The position numbers and the translations under genes are program-made. A DNA stretch of 64,000 nucleotides from an uncultured Treponema sp. (GTDB lineage: Bacteria > Spirochaetota > Spirochaetia > Treponematales > Treponemataceae). The stretch covers positions 186,001-250,000 of the forward strand of contig CAMVCB010000004.1 in the NCBI GenBank assembly GCA_947165895.1, read 5' to 3'. Below are positions 9,605-18,279 of the stretch, one piece after another. Positions within the stretch are counted from its first letter, which is position 1, and every line of letters begins with the position of its first letter. The notes under the pieces are model-generated. The model ran no database searches, had not been told where the DNA came from, and saw nothing but the letters and a program-made list of their open reading frames with translations.

Positions 9605-11533
9605 ATGAGGCGATTTTTTTCCTTTTTTGTGATTTTTACTTTCGGTTTTTTGGGGGCGGCGTTTTTGAGTGCCCGAGAATCTCTTTTGCCGGAGCTTTCG
9701 GATTTTATCCGGCGGGAAAATATAGAACTTATCTTTCAGAGGGCGGATGCAAAAAAGGATGGCTGGATTTTTTTAACGGCCAGCAGAAAAGGCCAGGCTT
9801 ATGAAAATCTTTATGCGGTGAATATCGCAGAACCTGATAAAAGCATTTTGATTCTTGAAAATCCGGCGCATGAAGCGGGTGTTTTTTCCAATCTCTGCTA
9901 TCTGCCCGAAAATCAGACTTTGTATTTTGGCATTCATAACGGGGCCGGGCTTGTAAACGGCGTTCAGCTTTTTTATGGGGAAGGAACTTATGTCCTTAAA
10001 AAAAATACGGATGCTTCTTACAGCCCCCAGAGTCTTCGCCGCTATTCAAAGCTTGAACCCTGGCTCTGTCAGCGGGCTAAGACTGCTTATTTTGATAATC
10101 TTCCGGCCCCGGATTATGCCGGTTTTTTGAACTTTCTTTTCGGCTTTTGTGATTTTGATGTAAAGCCCTCTTTTGTTTACAGGATGTCAGACGGGCGTGA
10201 ACTTTTGAACGAGGAAGCCCTTTCTTATCTTTATGAAAAATCGCTGCTGGATGACATTTTTTCCGGCGAAAAGGAAAATTATCATTCTGTCTTTGAAGAT
10301 TATTTATTCTGTCTGGATAAAGAGGGCAAGGCGACAAAGATTCAGGCTATTTCCGGCAATCATTCGGAGGCTTTTTTTAAGGAAGGTTCGGCTCAGGTTG
10401 AATCGCATTATTTTATGGCGGCAAAAGGGCGGGTTTTTATGCTGGAAAATATCGGTTCAACAAAAAGCCTTTTTGACGGTCGGGGAAATCTGATAAAATC
10501 GGAATGGTCAAAGGATTATTCAAAGCTTTATCTGATTTTTGATTCTGAAAAGGATTTTCTGATTACTCAGCCGGCGGGCTACGGAGAAATCCGTGCTGAA
10601 ATTTTTGAAAGTCCCTTCCCGCAAAGAGCTGATACGGCTCCACTTTTTGATTATCAGGGGCGGCTTTTTGTCCGTGACATAAATCACAGGGATTTTTATC
10701 AGCTGCAGAAGGATTTGTCTTTCAAAAAAACTGGGTCTCCTTTTGATGGAGCGGGAAAGTATTCCGCAGTCCTTTATATTCCGTGGCTGGTATTTGCCTG
10801 CCTTGCACTTTTTGCGGCCCTCCTTATTTTTGTGATAAAAAAACTGACAGGAGCAGGCTGTACTTTTGACGTCGAAGAAAAAATCCGCGCAGAAATTTCA
10901 TCTGACATTCACGATTCGGTTGTTCAGGATATCCGGGCTGTCCGACTTGATGTAGAACGCCTTAAGGTTCAGAAGGAAAGCCAGGATTTACAGCAGACGG
11001 CGGTAAAAAATCTTACTGCCTGCATCAAAAAAATGCGGGATATCTGCTATTCCCTTAATCCGGCAGAAATTGCAAATGCCCGGCTTAAGGGGTCAAAGGT
11101 TGATGTGATTTCGGTGCTTCAGACTCTCTGTGAAAATTTTTCGGAAAAAACTAAAATACCTTTTCTTCTTGATTCAGAAGAGCCGCTGTCTCCGGTATTT
11201 TTGAAAAAGGAAGAGGCTTCCTGTCTTGCAAGAATTGTTCTTGAAATCCTTTCTAATATTCAAAAGCATTCTTTTGCGACAAAGTTTACGCTTTTAATCC
11301 GGCAAAAGGATGATGAGAAAAAAGCCGGAAAAATCCTTTCTATTATGATTATTGATGACGGGGCAGGCTGTGACCTTGAAAAGCTTTCTAAAAAAGATAT
11401 GAAAAGTCATTTTGGCATGCGCAACATGAGGCTCTTTGCAAAGACGGCTGGTGCAAAAATCGAATTTCTTTCGGCTCCAGATGAAGGAATGCAGGTTCGT
11501 CTCAGCATAAAAATTCCGGGACAGGGGATTTAA
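9605..11533 (+). CDS. Membrane sensor histidine kinase (NarL-type partner)
   Basis: A 642-residue sensor. There is an N-terminal signal/anchor segment (residues 3-22), a large extracytoplasmic domain of about 365 residues that I do not recognise, a transmembrane helix at about 391-413, and a HisKA_3-type dimerisation domain with the phospho-acceptor in SSDIHDSVVQDIRAV (His436). An HATPase domain follows (EILSNIQKHS N-box, DDGAGCD, HFGMRNM). This is the NarX/LiaS/DesK class. The response-regulator gene starts 16 nt after the stop, so they form a pair. TATAAT at 9592-9597 lies 7 nt before the ATG and no Shine-Dalgarno is present, implying a leaderless transcript. The ligand is unknown; the next gene (a small lipoprotein) may be a target. 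Confidence 0.88.
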   Translation: MRRFFSFFVIFTFGFLGAAFLSARESLLPELSDFIRRENIELIFQRADAKKDGWIFLTASRKGQAYENLYAVNIAEPDKSILILENPAHEAGVFSNLCYLPENQTLYFGIHNGAGLVNGVQLFYGEGTYVLKKNTDASYSPQSLRRYSKLEPWLCQRAKTAYFDNLPAPDYAGFLNFLFGFCDFDVKPSFVYRMSDGRELLNEEALSYLYEKSLLDDIFSGEKENYHSVFEDYLFCLDKEGKATKIQAISGNHSEAFFKEGSAQVESHYFMAAKGRVFMLENIGSTKSLFDGRGNLIKSEWSKDYSKLYLIFDSEKDFLITQPAGYGEIRAEIFESPFPQRADTAPLFDYQGRLFVRDINHRDFYQLQKDLSFKKTGSPFDGAGKYSAVLYIPWLVFACLALFAALLIFVIKKLTGAGCTFDVEEKIRAEISSDIHDSVVQDIRAVRLDVERLKVQKESQDLQQTAVKNLTACIKKMRDICYSLNPAEIANARLKGSKVDVISVLQTLCENFSEKTKIPFLLDSEEPLSPVFLKKEEASCLARIVLEILSNIQKHSFATKFTLLIRQKDDEKKAGKILSIMIIDDGAGCDLEKLSKKDMKSHFGMRNMRLFAKTAGAKIEFLSAPDEGMQVRLSIKIPGQGI

Positions 11534-11548
11534 GGCAGGCGGGAAGAT

Positions 11549-12178
11549 ATGGAAAAATCTCTTTTTATTGTTGATGACCACAATATGCTTTTGAAGGGGC
11601 TCAAAAGTTATCTTGAAGAAAATTCTGACTGGAAGGTTTCCGGGACTTTTACTTCGGCGGGTGCCTGTCTTAGCGAACTTGAAAAAATCAGCTGGAAGGA
11701 AGATTTTCCTCAAATCATAATCGTTGACGTTCAGCTGGGAAAGGAATCCGGCTTTGAGCTGGTAGAAAAAATCACAAAAAGCCTGCCAGATATAAAATGC
11801 CTCATTTATTCCATGTACGATACTCCGGGCTACATTCTTCAGGCAAGGGAAAGCGGGGCAAGGGGCTATATTTCCAAGGTTGCCAGCGAAGAGGAGCTGC
11901 TGCTTGCCCTTGAGACTCTTTACCGGGGCGGAGAATACATCGAAAAGCGCATGGAAAGCCTGCAGAAAAAGCTGGGTAGTATAGACAGCCTTTTTTCCCG
12001 CCAGGAAAAAATTATTTTCGAAAAGCTTTTGCAGGGAAAATCCAACCGCCAGATTGCCGAAGAGCTTTTTATTTCATCCCATTCTGTGGAAAATTATGTC
12101 AGCTTTATCTATGACAAAACCAGCGTAAAAAATCGCCGGGAACTGATTGAAAAATTTGAGGACAAAGCGGAAAATTAG
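11549..12178 (+). CDS. NarL/LuxR-family response regulator
   Basis: A 209-residue regulator. The receiver domain spans about residues 3-122 with acidic DD at the start of the fold (FIVDDHN) and phospho-acceptor Asp60 in IIIVDVQLG; a conserved Lys follows in YISKVAS. The C-terminal LuxR-type helix-turn-helix is at about 147-205 (LFSRQEKIIFEKLLQGKSNR, then QIAEELFISSHSVENYVSFI). It is co-transcribed with the upstream histidine kinase, which should phosphorylate it. Regulated genes cannot be read from the sequence. Confidence 0.92.
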   Translation: MEKSLFIVDDHNMLLKGLKSYLEENSDWKVSGTFTSAGACLSELEKISWKEDFPQIIIVDVQLGKESGFELVEKITKSLPDIKCLIYSMYDTPGYILQARESGARGYISKVASEEELLLALETLYRGGEYIEKRMESLQKKLGSIDSLFSRQEKIIFEKLLQGKSNRQIAEELFISSHSVENYVSFIYDKTSVKNRRELIEKFEDKAEN

Positions 12179-12267
12179 GAGAAATTCTCCATATTTTCAA
12201 GCTGAAAATCTTTTTATAATTTCCTTAAAAACCGCACAGAAAAAAAGGCGGAAAAAAGGAGATTTTT

Positions 12268-12672
12268 ATGAAAAAATTTTTAGCACTTCTTTGCGCAGCC
12301 CTGGCATTTTCTTTTGCATTTACAGCCTGCAGTAATGCTTCAGGTTCTGGTTCAGGTGCTTCTGCCGGTGGCAGCGGATACATTCTTGAGATTGGAACGA
12401 TTCCACAGTCTTTAACTGCATCTGCAAGTGAATGGAGACTGAAAATTGGTCAATACGGCTCTTTTTCTGATAAAAAAGAATTACGTGATTATTTGTATAA
12501 AAATAATACAGCCTATACAAAAACAACTGTTTCTGAAACTCAGCTCAGACAGATGCTGAGTGAAATCACTCCATCAGCTTCTGCAATAGACGCACAGATG
12601 GCTGAGCTAAAAAGAACAACAAATGACGTTCAGATCATAGAAACAACCTGGTTTTACGCAGAGCAGCAGTAA
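12268..12672 (+). CDS. Small putative lipoprotein
   Basis: A 134-residue protein with a lipoprotein signal peptide (MKKFLALLCAALAFSFAF) and a lipobox-like FTAC at Cys21, followed by a Ser/Gly/Ala-rich linker (about residues 22-37) and a roughly 95-residue domain with many polar residues. I recognise no family. AAAAGGAGATTTTT before the ATG gives a clear ribosome-binding site. It follows a two-component system by 89 nt and could be its target or sensor accessory (inference). A hairpin at 12671-12701 closes the region. Confidence 0.75.
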   Translation: MKKFLALLCAALAFSFAFTACSNASGSGSGASAGGSGYILEIGTIPQSLTASASEWRLKIGQYGSFSDKKELRDYLYKNNTAYTKTTVSETQLRQMLSEITPSASAIDAQMAELKRTTNDVQIIETTWFYAEQQ

Positions 12673-12701
12673 AAAAATGGGGTGCACTTCACTGCACCCC
12701 A
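12671..12701 (-). terminator. Intrinsic terminator (strong on minus strand)
   Basis: A perfect 9-bp stem, TGGGGTGCA (12678-12686) with TGCACCCCA (12693-12701), has a 6-nt loop. On the minus strand it is followed by seven T, which ends the pyridoxal kinase transcript. On the plus strand the same hairpin follows the lipoprotein gene but lacks a T tail. Confidence 0.8.
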
Positions 12702-12721
12702 TTCGCTTATTCATTTATGAC

Positions 12722-13561
12722 TTAGTTCAAAGCCTTAATCAGGCTAGGAATTGCCTTTTCAAACTTAACGCCGTACCAGTGGTCTTTTTTGTCATCCAGA
12801 GTCTTTTTGATGGCTTCTACTACAAAGTCTGCGGCAATTTTTGCTGCTTCAATAGCAGATTTTCCGTTCATCAAAGCACCTGCAAAGGCAGATGAGAACA
12901 CATCGCCTGTTCCGTGGAAGGCTACGTCAATTTTTTCATTGAAGTAATATTCAAAAGTATCTGTATCTGCGTGGTAAACAGAAGCACCAACCTTACCTTT
13001 TTCAAAGGAAACGCCTGTAATTACAACATTTTTTACGTCCAGCTTTGCAAGGTCCCGGCTGATTTTTTCGATGTAAGCCTGATCGTAATCATCTCCGACG
13101 TAAGGAATGCCCAAAAGGAAGCTTGCTTCGGTTAGGTTTGGCAGAATGTAGTCTGCGCCCTGGCAGAGAGTTGCCATAGTTTTTGGGAAGTTATCATCAA
13201 AGCCGGCATAAAGCTTACCGTTGTCAGCCATTGCAGGGTCTACAATGCGGAGGGCTCCCGGAGCGGCAGCTTTGTTCATAATGTCGATGATGTAAGGAAT
13301 CTGAGTTTTTGTAACATAGCCTGTGTAGAAAGCATCGAAAGTGATGTTTTCCTTGTTCCAGCGTTCAAGGATTTTCGGCATTTCGTCAGTAAGGTCGTTG
13401 AAAGTCCAGCCTGAATAGCCGGCAGCTGTGTGGTTGGAAAGAAGGGCGCCCGGAAGGATTGCAGTTTCGATTCCGCAGGCAGAAATGATTGGCAGCGCAA
13501 CTGTAAGGGAGCACTGTCCCACGCAGGAAATGTCCTGAATTGTAAGAAGTTTTTTGTCCAT
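12722..13561 (-). CDS. pdxY: Pyridoxal/pyridoxamine kinase
   Basis: A 279-residue PfkB-superfamily B6 kinase. It phosphorylates pyridoxal (and possibly pyridoxamine) to the cofactor form in the vitamin B6 salvage pathway, in the cytosol. Visible: the N-terminal QDISCVGQCSLTVALPI, LLSNHTAAGYSG, FYTGYV, the DPAMADNGKLY loop, LPNLTEA and the catalytic GTGD in FHGTGDVFSSAFAGAL. Assignment to pdxY versus pdxK is not certain. It is divergent from a MocR/PdxR-type regulator at 13655 with 93 bp between, the standard arrangement for regulator and B6 salvage gene. The ATG follows GAGGTAAAATT. A strong terminator closes its 3' end. Confidence 0.9.
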   Translation of the reverse strand: MDKKLLTIQDISCVGQCSLTVALPIISACGIETAILPGALLSNHTAAGYSGWTFNDLTDEMPKILERWNKENITFDAFYTGYVTKTQIPYIIDIMNKAAAPGALRIVDPAMADNGKLYAGFDDNFPKTMATLCQGADYILPNLTEASFLLGIPYVGDDYDQAYIEKISRDLAKLDVKNVVITGVSFEKGKVGASVYHADTDTFEYYFNEKIDVAFHGTGDVFSSAFAGALMNGKSAIEAAKIAADFVVEAIKKTLDDKKDHWYGVKFEKAIPSLIKALN

Positions 13562-13571
13562 AAAATTACCT

Positions 13572-13607
13572 CAGATTTAAATTTTGACTTAGTCTACTTA
13601 AAATCTG
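13572..13607. promoter_or_regulatory. Candidate PdxR-type operator between divergent genes
   Basis: The 93-bp intergenic region contains the inverted pair CAGATTT (13572-13578) and AAATCTG (13601-13607), and a third CAGATT at 13649-13654 directly before the regulator start. Placement between a B6 kinase and its likely regulator suggests an operator. This is inference only. Confidence 0.35.
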
Positions 13608-13654
13608 GTTATATTCATATACTCAAAAACTACTAAAAATGTTAATATCAGATT

Positions 13655-15172
13655 ATGATTACGGTTGATTTCAGCAGGCGGGGTGGGGCAGGACTCTGCG
13701 ATTTTCTTTGCAATTCCATTCGTTCTCAGATCAGGGGAGGCCAGCTTACTGCTGATGAAAAGCTTCCTTCCAAGCGGGCTCTTGCCGCTCACCTGGGCGT
13801 AAGCGTCATTACCGTGCAGAATGCCTACGAGCAGCTGATTGGCGAAGGCTATATTTATTCGATTGAAAAAAAAGGCTTTTTTGTAACTGATATTGCACTT
13901 GATGGCCTGGCGGAGGATTACGTTATTTCCGCTGAGAACTGCCTGCCATCCTCAGCTGCCCCTGCCAGCGCAAATGAGTCATCCTCCACCGCATCCGTCC
14001 CCCTCTTTTTCGATTTCCGTAACAATGCTACCGCATCCGAGCGCTTTCCCTTTTCCCAGTGGACCCGCGTAATGCGAAGCGTACTTGCAGGCGGCGACCA
14101 GAAGCTTTTGCAGCGCCAGACAGTCAGCGGCATTTACGAGCTGCGCCTGGCAATTTCCCGCTATCTGGCATCCTTCCGCAATATGCAGGTTTCTCCTGAG
14201 CAGATTATAATCGGAGCCGGAACCGAATCCCTTTATTCCATGCTGGTGCAGTTTTTTGGCAGCACAAAAACATTTGCAGTCGAAAATCCGGGCTACCACA
14301 AGATTGCTAAAATTTTTGAAGCAAACGGTGCAAAAACAATCCCCATTCAAATCGACCGTCAGGGCATCCCGCCCCTCCTTCTGGAAGAAAATCAAATCGA
14401 TATAGTTCACATTTCGCCCTCCCACCACTTTCCCACCGGCCGGGTCATGCCAATTCGCCGCCGCCTTGAGCTTTTGAACTGGGCAGAGCAGAATCCCAGC
14501 CGATTTATAATAGAAGACGACTACGACAGCGAGTTCCGTTTTGCCGGAAAACCCCTTCCCACCATGCAGACTGGCAGCACAGACAGGGTGATTTACGTAA
14601 ATACTTTTTCCAAAACGATTGCCCCTTCCTTTCGAATCAGCTACATGATTTTACCTCCCTCCCTGTACCAAAGCTTTCAGAAAAATCTGGGCTTTTATTC
14701 CTGCCCGGTTTCTGCCTTTGAGCAGTTTACCCTTGCCAGCTTTATTGATGCAGGCCTCTATGAGCGCCACCTCATCCGCATGAAAAACTATTACCGTAAT
14801 CTTCGTAACGCCTTTATTTACGCTCTGGAAAAAAGCCGTATTTCATCTTCCATTACAATTCAGGAGGAGGAGGCCGGACTTCATTTTCTTTTGAATCTCA
14901 AAACTCAAAAGACCGGTCAGGAGCTTAAATCAGCCTTCCTGAGTCAGGGACTCAACCTTCCGCTTTTAAGTGAGTTTTATTATGGAAGATACTACGAAGA
15001 AGCGGTGACAGGCGGGCAGGGTAGCACAATCTCCCCTCCTGATTTTGAGCCGGCAGGCCAGGCGGGAAGTGTCTCCTTCCCGGGCGCCCGAACCTTTGTA
15101 ATCAACTATTCCGCCTTAGAAAAAGAAAAAATCCCTGCGATTGTTCAGCGTATGGAAAAAGCGTTACAATAA
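13655..15172 (+). CDS. pdxR: MocR/PdxR-family regulator (GntR HTH + aminotransferase fold)
   Basis: A 505-residue regulator. Residues about 10-78 are a GntR winged helix (QIRGGQLTADEKLPSKRALA, HLGVSVITVQNAYEQLIGEG). Residues about 115-500 are a fold-type I aminotransferase-like domain: GAGTESLYSMLVQFFG, NPGYHKI, IEDDYDSEFRF and the PLP-lysine region YVNTFSKTIAPSFRISYM. PdxR members bind PLP or pyridoxal and control B6 genes, and here the divergent neighbour is a B6 kinase. TAATAT (13643-13648) lies 6 nt before the ATG and there is no Shine-Dalgarno, so the mRNA may be leaderless. A Gly/Ser/Pro-rich insertion near residues 90-105 and another near 455-480 are longer than usual in the family. 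Confidence 0.88.
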   Translation: MITVDFSRRGGAGLCDFLCNSIRSQIRGGQLTADEKLPSKRALAAHLGVSVITVQNAYEQLIGEGYIYSIEKKGFFVTDIALDGLAEDYVISAENCLPSSAAPASANESSSTASVPLFFDFRNNATASERFPFSQWTRVMRSVLAGGDQKLLQRQTVSGIYELRLAISRYLASFRNMQVSPEQIIIGAGTESLYSMLVQFFGSTKTFAVENPGYHKIAKIFEANGAKTIPIQIDRQGIPPLLLEENQIDIVHISPSHHFPTGRVMPIRRRLELLNWAEQNPSRFIIEDDYDSEFRFAGKPLPTMQTGSTDRVIYVNTFSKTIAPSFRISYMILPPSLYQSFQKNLGFYSCPVSAFEQFTLASFIDAGLYERHLIRMKNYYRNLRNAFIYALEKSRISSSITIQEEEAGLHFLLNLKTQKTGQELKSAFLSQGLNLPLLSEFYYGRYYEEAVTGGQGSTISPPDFEPAGQAGSVSFPGARTFVINYSALEKEKIPAIVQRMEKALQ

Positions 15173-15176
15173 AGGC

Positions 15177-16040
15177 ATGAAAGCGAGTACGGAATATAAA
15201 AAGGCCCATAAGGCAGATTTTGGCCGCGAAAGAATAGAAGTTTTATACGAAGATGAATGGATTGCCATTATTTTTAAGCCAAGCGGAATGCTGTCGGTTC
15301 CCTACCCGGGAAGTAAGGCTAAAACGGCTCTTGCAGTTCTTGAACAGATAATGAGGAAAAAAGGCTCCTGGTCAAAAAATCACAGGCCCTTTACCGTTCA
15401 TCGCCTTGACCGTGACACCTCCGGCGTGATGATGTTTGCCCTGAGTGAGGCGGCCCAGAAAAAAATCATGGACAGCTGGCATAAAATGGTAACCGAGCGT
15501 CTTTACCGGGCCCTTGCAGAAAATCCGTCTGGCCGCAATGCAAAGCCTTTACCTGATTCCGGTCTTATTGATGACCAGCTTGCCTACAATGCCTATAACG
15601 TAGGTTTTGTTCCAAAGCCCGGCGATAAGCCTGCATTTTCAAAGCTGACAAAACAGGCCGTAAAAAATCACTATAACAAAAGCCGCGGAGAGCAGAGTAT
15701 TTACGAAAGAAATCTTACTGTGCGCGGCGGTAAGGCAGAATTTAAAACGATTACGGCCCGTACTCACTACAAGGTTATTGCCCGCGGAAAATCTCACACC
15801 CTTTTTGAACTCAGCCTTGATACCGGCCGAAAAAATCAGATTCGCGCCCATCTTGCAAGTAAGGGCTATCCTCTTGCGGGAGATGAAAATTACCGGGCAA
15901 AGACAAACCCCTTTGGCCGCCTTTGCCTTCATGCCCGCACACTGGAATTCGACCATCCCTTTACGCATGAGCATTTGAAGTTTGAAGTGCCGGAGCCGGA
16001 AGAGTGGGAAGCAATGGTAAAGAAAATAGCCGCAGAGTGA
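15177..16040 (+). CDS. RluA-family pseudouridine synthase
   Basis: A 287-residue enzyme converting uridine to pseudouridine in rRNA or tRNA. The catalytic motif HRLDRDTSGVMMFALS is complete (Asp in RLDRDTSG); LAGDENY, RLCLHARTLEFDHPF and the RAHLASKGYPLAG segment are also typical. No S4 domain is present. An insertion of about 35 residues (around 145-185, YNKSRGEQSIYERNLTVRGG) is longer than in RluD. The frame is open from 15141, inside the pdxR gene, but ATG 15177 is preferred: TTGTTC (15141-15146), an 18-nt spacer, TACAAT (15165-15170), then 6 nt to the ATG. That predicts a leaderless mRNA whose promoter lies within the end of pdxR. The exact RNA target cannot be read. Confidence 0.9.
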   Translation: MKASTEYKKAHKADFGRERIEVLYEDEWIAIIFKPSGMLSVPYPGSKAKTALAVLEQIMRKKGSWSKNHRPFTVHRLDRDTSGVMMFALSEAAQKKIMDSWHKMVTERLYRALAENPSGRNAKPLPDSGLIDDQLAYNAYNVGFVPKPGDKPAFSKLTKQAVKNHYNKSRGEQSIYERNLTVRGGKAEFKTITARTHYKVIARGKSHTLFELSLDTGRKNQIRAHLASKGYPLAGDENYRAKTNPFGRLCLHARTLEFDHPFTHEHLKFEVPEPEEWEAMVKKIAAE

Positions 16041-16068
16041 AATGCGACTGGGAAGTTTTATCTGCGCC

Positions 16069-16767
16069 CTATTCCTTCAAAAAATCCTTACTAAGCGAGT
16101 GAGCAAACATAAACTGTGCGGCGTAGTAGAGCACGTGGCAGAGGTTGTTTGCTATCTGGTCTGGGATGAAGGGCAGCTGGCAGATGTCGCCAAGGGTGAA
16201 CTGGAGTATAAAGTCTGATGCCAGAAAGAGAATGGCTGCGAATGGAATGAGACGGGCCCTTTTGTTTGCAAGGCTTAAGGCATCCAGTGATTTTAAAGCT
16301 GAGCCCACAAGGAAGAAAGTGTAGATTGCCAGCGGCACAAAGAGGGTTTTCAGATAGAAAAATGGCGAAAGAAGATCGCCCGCAAGGAAAATCACCGAAA
16401 TCAGGACTGTCAGAAGAAAATATTTAGCAGAAAATGCCTTGAACTCGGCGAAAGCCAGGATAAAAAAGATTTGCATAACCAGGAAGGTCATCATGCCGGC
16501 CGGAATGTTCAGGTTGATTACTAGGTCAGCAAGAACGGCTACCGAAAGTCCTGCCAGCATTTTAATGCCGTAGCGGGTAAAGGCCGGGCTTTTGTCCTGA
16601 TTTTTGAAAAAGCAGTAAAATCCGTAGAATACAAAAAACTCGCTTGTTACGCCCTTAGCAATTACTTCGGGAACTGCCCATTCCGGAGCCCCGCCCATTT
16701 TAAGAAAATAAAAAACGCGGAAAAACAAAAAGGAAATAACTGCGGCGGTGATGATTAAAAACTGCAT
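16069..16767 (-). CDS. YhhN/TMEM86-like membrane protein
   Basis: A 232-residue protein made of about seven or eight hydrophobic helices. The C-terminal pattern ILFLASDFILQF followed by LCHVLYYAAQFMFAHSL fits the YhhN/TMEM86 family, whose animal members are lysoplasmalogenases that cleave the vinyl-ether bond of lysoplasmalogens. Plasmalogens occur in some anaerobes, so the activity is possible, but the family match is moderate. The frame extends upstream to 16836, but ATG 16767 has a strong Shine-Dalgarno (TGGAGGTTTTC) and begins directly with the first helix. A 7-bp hairpin (AACTTGC/GCAAGTT near 16790-16813) separates it from the methyltransferase gene upstream. Confidence 0.65.
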   Translation of the reverse strand: MQFLIITAAVISFLFFRVFYFLKMGGAPEWAVPEVIAKGVTSEFFVFYGFYCFFKNQDKSPAFTRYGIKMLAGLSVAVLADLVINLNIPAGMMTFLVMQIFFILAFAEFKAFSAKYFLLTVLISVIFLAGDLLSPFFYLKTLFVPLAIYTFFLVGSALKSLDALSLANKRARLIPFAAILFLASDFILQFTLGDICQLPFIPDQIANNLCHVLYYAAQFMFAHSLSKDFLKE

Positions 16768-16849
16768 GAAAACCTCCAGAAATTGCAGCAACTTGCACCG
16801 AAGGGGCAAGTTAAGCGAAGGTAGGGTGGATTGCATGTTGTAAGGTTAA

Positions 16850-17437
16850 TTACGACCTTCGCAGACTTACTGATATTCTATCACCGATATCGTAAAAAGT
16901 AGTATCAAAATCTTTGTTTTGCTTCAAAAAATTGATGAAGCGGCGGATTTTCCTCATCATTTTGATGGTGCTGTAGTTGTGGGTCAGGCTCAGGTCTTCT
17001 ACCATGCCGTGGAAGGAAAGGTTGTCGCTTATGATTGCACCGCCGGGAGCCAGAAAAGGTGCGAATCGTTCAAAGTGATTGATGTACTGGGCCTTGGGGC
17101 CGTCGATGAAGATAAGGTCATAAGTTTCACCCTGGGGCGGAGTCCAGCTTCCGGCATCGCCAAGGTAACAGGTAATGCGGTCAGAAAGATTGTTATCTGC
17201 AATGTTACGAACCGCCGTCTGGTAGCGCGTTTCGTCCAGCTCTATGGTGGTGACGTGAACCTGTGGCGCGACCCGGGCAAAATTAATGGAAGAAAATCCG
17301 ATTGCGGTACCAATTTCCAGCACCCGTTCAACCTTATGATTGCGTATATAGTCACAGATAAATTCAATTCCCTCGTCCTTCATAATGGGAACTGAATGAA
17401 AATCCGCAAAACTTTTTATCTCACTGATTTGCTGCAT
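16850..17437 (-). CDS. SAM-dependent O-methyltransferase
   Basis: A 195-residue class I methyltransferase of the COMT-like (Methyltransf_3) family. The SAM site is VLEIGTAIGFSSINFA; TTIELDE, DRITCYLGDA and DLIFIDGPKAQY (metal/substrate side) follow in order. The group includes the tRNA 5-hydroxyuridine methyltransferase TrmR, which has similar size and motifs, and small-molecule O-methyltransferases; I cannot choose between them. TAAAAT (17449-17444, minus strand) lies 6 nt before the ATG and there is no Shine-Dalgarno, pointing to a leaderless transcript. It may share a transcript with the YhhN-like gene. Confidence 0.85.
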   Translation of the reverse strand: MQQISEIKSFADFHSVPIMKDEGIEFICDYIRNHKVERVLEIGTAIGFSSINFARVAPQVHVTTIELDETRYQTAVRNIADNNLSDRITCYLGDAGSWTPPQGETYDLIFIDGPKAQYINHFERFAPFLAPGGAIISDNLSFHGMVEDLSLTHNYSTIKMMRKIRRFINFLKQNKDFDTTFYDIGDRISVSLRRS

Positions 17438-17534
17438 AGGTTTATTTTAGTGGATTTTACCGTTTGAATGAACTATTATTGTCTCTAACAGGCTTATATT
17501 TTACCTATACAGTTAATCTAGTAGAATTTTGCCC

Positions 17535-17554
17535 ATATATATATATATATATAT
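17535..17554 (+). repeat. (AT)10 dinucleotide tract before the glycan operon
   Basis: Ten uninterrupted AT units end 2 nt before the ATG (17557) of the first gene of the surface-glycan operon. TAGAAT at 17522-17527 could be a -10, placing the tract in the leader, or the tract could itself supply the -10. Length changes by slippage would alter promoter spacing or the leader; any translation starting upstream (frame open from 17464) would shift frame. Confidence 0.85.
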
Positions 17555-17556
17555 GC

Positions 17557-18279
17557 ATGGGTTTTTCTGGCAAAAACATTGCAATGATACTTGCGGCGGG
17601 GTCCGGGCGCAGAATGGGGCTTGATGTTCCCAAGCAGTTTGTAAATGTGTATGGAAAACCTGTTGTTATTTATACTCTTGAAGCCTTTGAACATAATCCA
17701 CTTATCGATTCAATTGTTGTAGTTTGCATAGACGGCTGGCAAGAAATGCTTTTGAACTATGCAGGACAGTACAAAATCTCTAAGCTGAAAAAAGTTGTTG
17801 AGGGCGGGGCCACCGTTCAGGAATCAATCAAAAAGGGCATAGATTTTATTGCCTCTTTTGCCGACAATGATGACCTTGTAGTAATCCATGATGGAGTAAG
17901 GCCTTTAGTTGATGATGATGTGCTTTCTGACGTTATCATAAAATGTCAGAAATATGGAAATGCCGTAAGCTCCCTGCCTTACTATGAGCAGATTTTTGTA
18001 AAATCAGATGAAATTTCAACGGAAAAATATATACAGCGCAATTCAATCCGCCGTGTTATGACTCCCCAGGCTTATAAATGTGGAAAACTGAAAAAAGCTT
18101 ATGACAGGGCATTCAAGGAAAACAAGGGAATTGGCGAAGCTTCTTATGCAAACACCCTTATGGTAGATCTTGGGGAAAAGCTTTTCTTTGCCAGCGGTTC
18201 AGAAAAAAACATTAAGCTGACAACAAAAGAAAACCTTGAGCTTTTTAAATTCTTCTTGAAATCCGGGGCAGGAGCATGA
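17557..18279 (+). CDS. IspD/TarI-like cytidylyltransferase
   Basis: A 240-residue nucleotidyltransferase. LAAGSGRRMGLDVPKQF is the signature of the IspD/TarI family, followed by VIHDGVRPLVDDD and TPQAYKCGKL. IspD makes CDP-methylerythritol; TarI makes CDP-ribitol for teichoic-acid-like polymers. TarI-type function is favoured by context: the next genes encode a sugar dehydrogenase/epimerase-type SDR, a TagF-like polyol-phosphate transferase and a Wzm/Wzt exporter. ATG 17557 is chosen because it starts just before the conserved domain; the frame upstream crosses the (AT)10 tract. It overlaps the next gene by 4 nt (ATGA). Confidence 0.82.
   Translation: MGFSGKNIAMILAAGSGRRMGLDVPKQFVNVYGKPVVIYTLEAFEHNPLIDSIVVVCIDGWQEMLLNYAGQYKISKLKKVVEGGATVQESIKKGIDFIASFADNDDLVVIHDGVRPLVDDDVLSDVIIKCQKYGNAVSSLPYYEQIFVKSDEISTEKYIQRNSIRRVMTPQAYKCGKLKKAYDRAFKENKGIGEASYANTLMVDLGEKLFFASGSEKNIKLTTKENLELFKFFLKSGAGA

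Noticed and set aside
12147..12335. ORF overlapping the response regulator end and lipoprotein start
   Set aside because: Basic low-complexity translation that overlaps two well-supported genes.
17464..17556. Upstream extension of the cytidylyltransferase through the AT tract
   Set aside because: The TTG start has no ribosome-binding site and the added residues are the translation of AT repeats. It remains possible only as a phase-variable leader.
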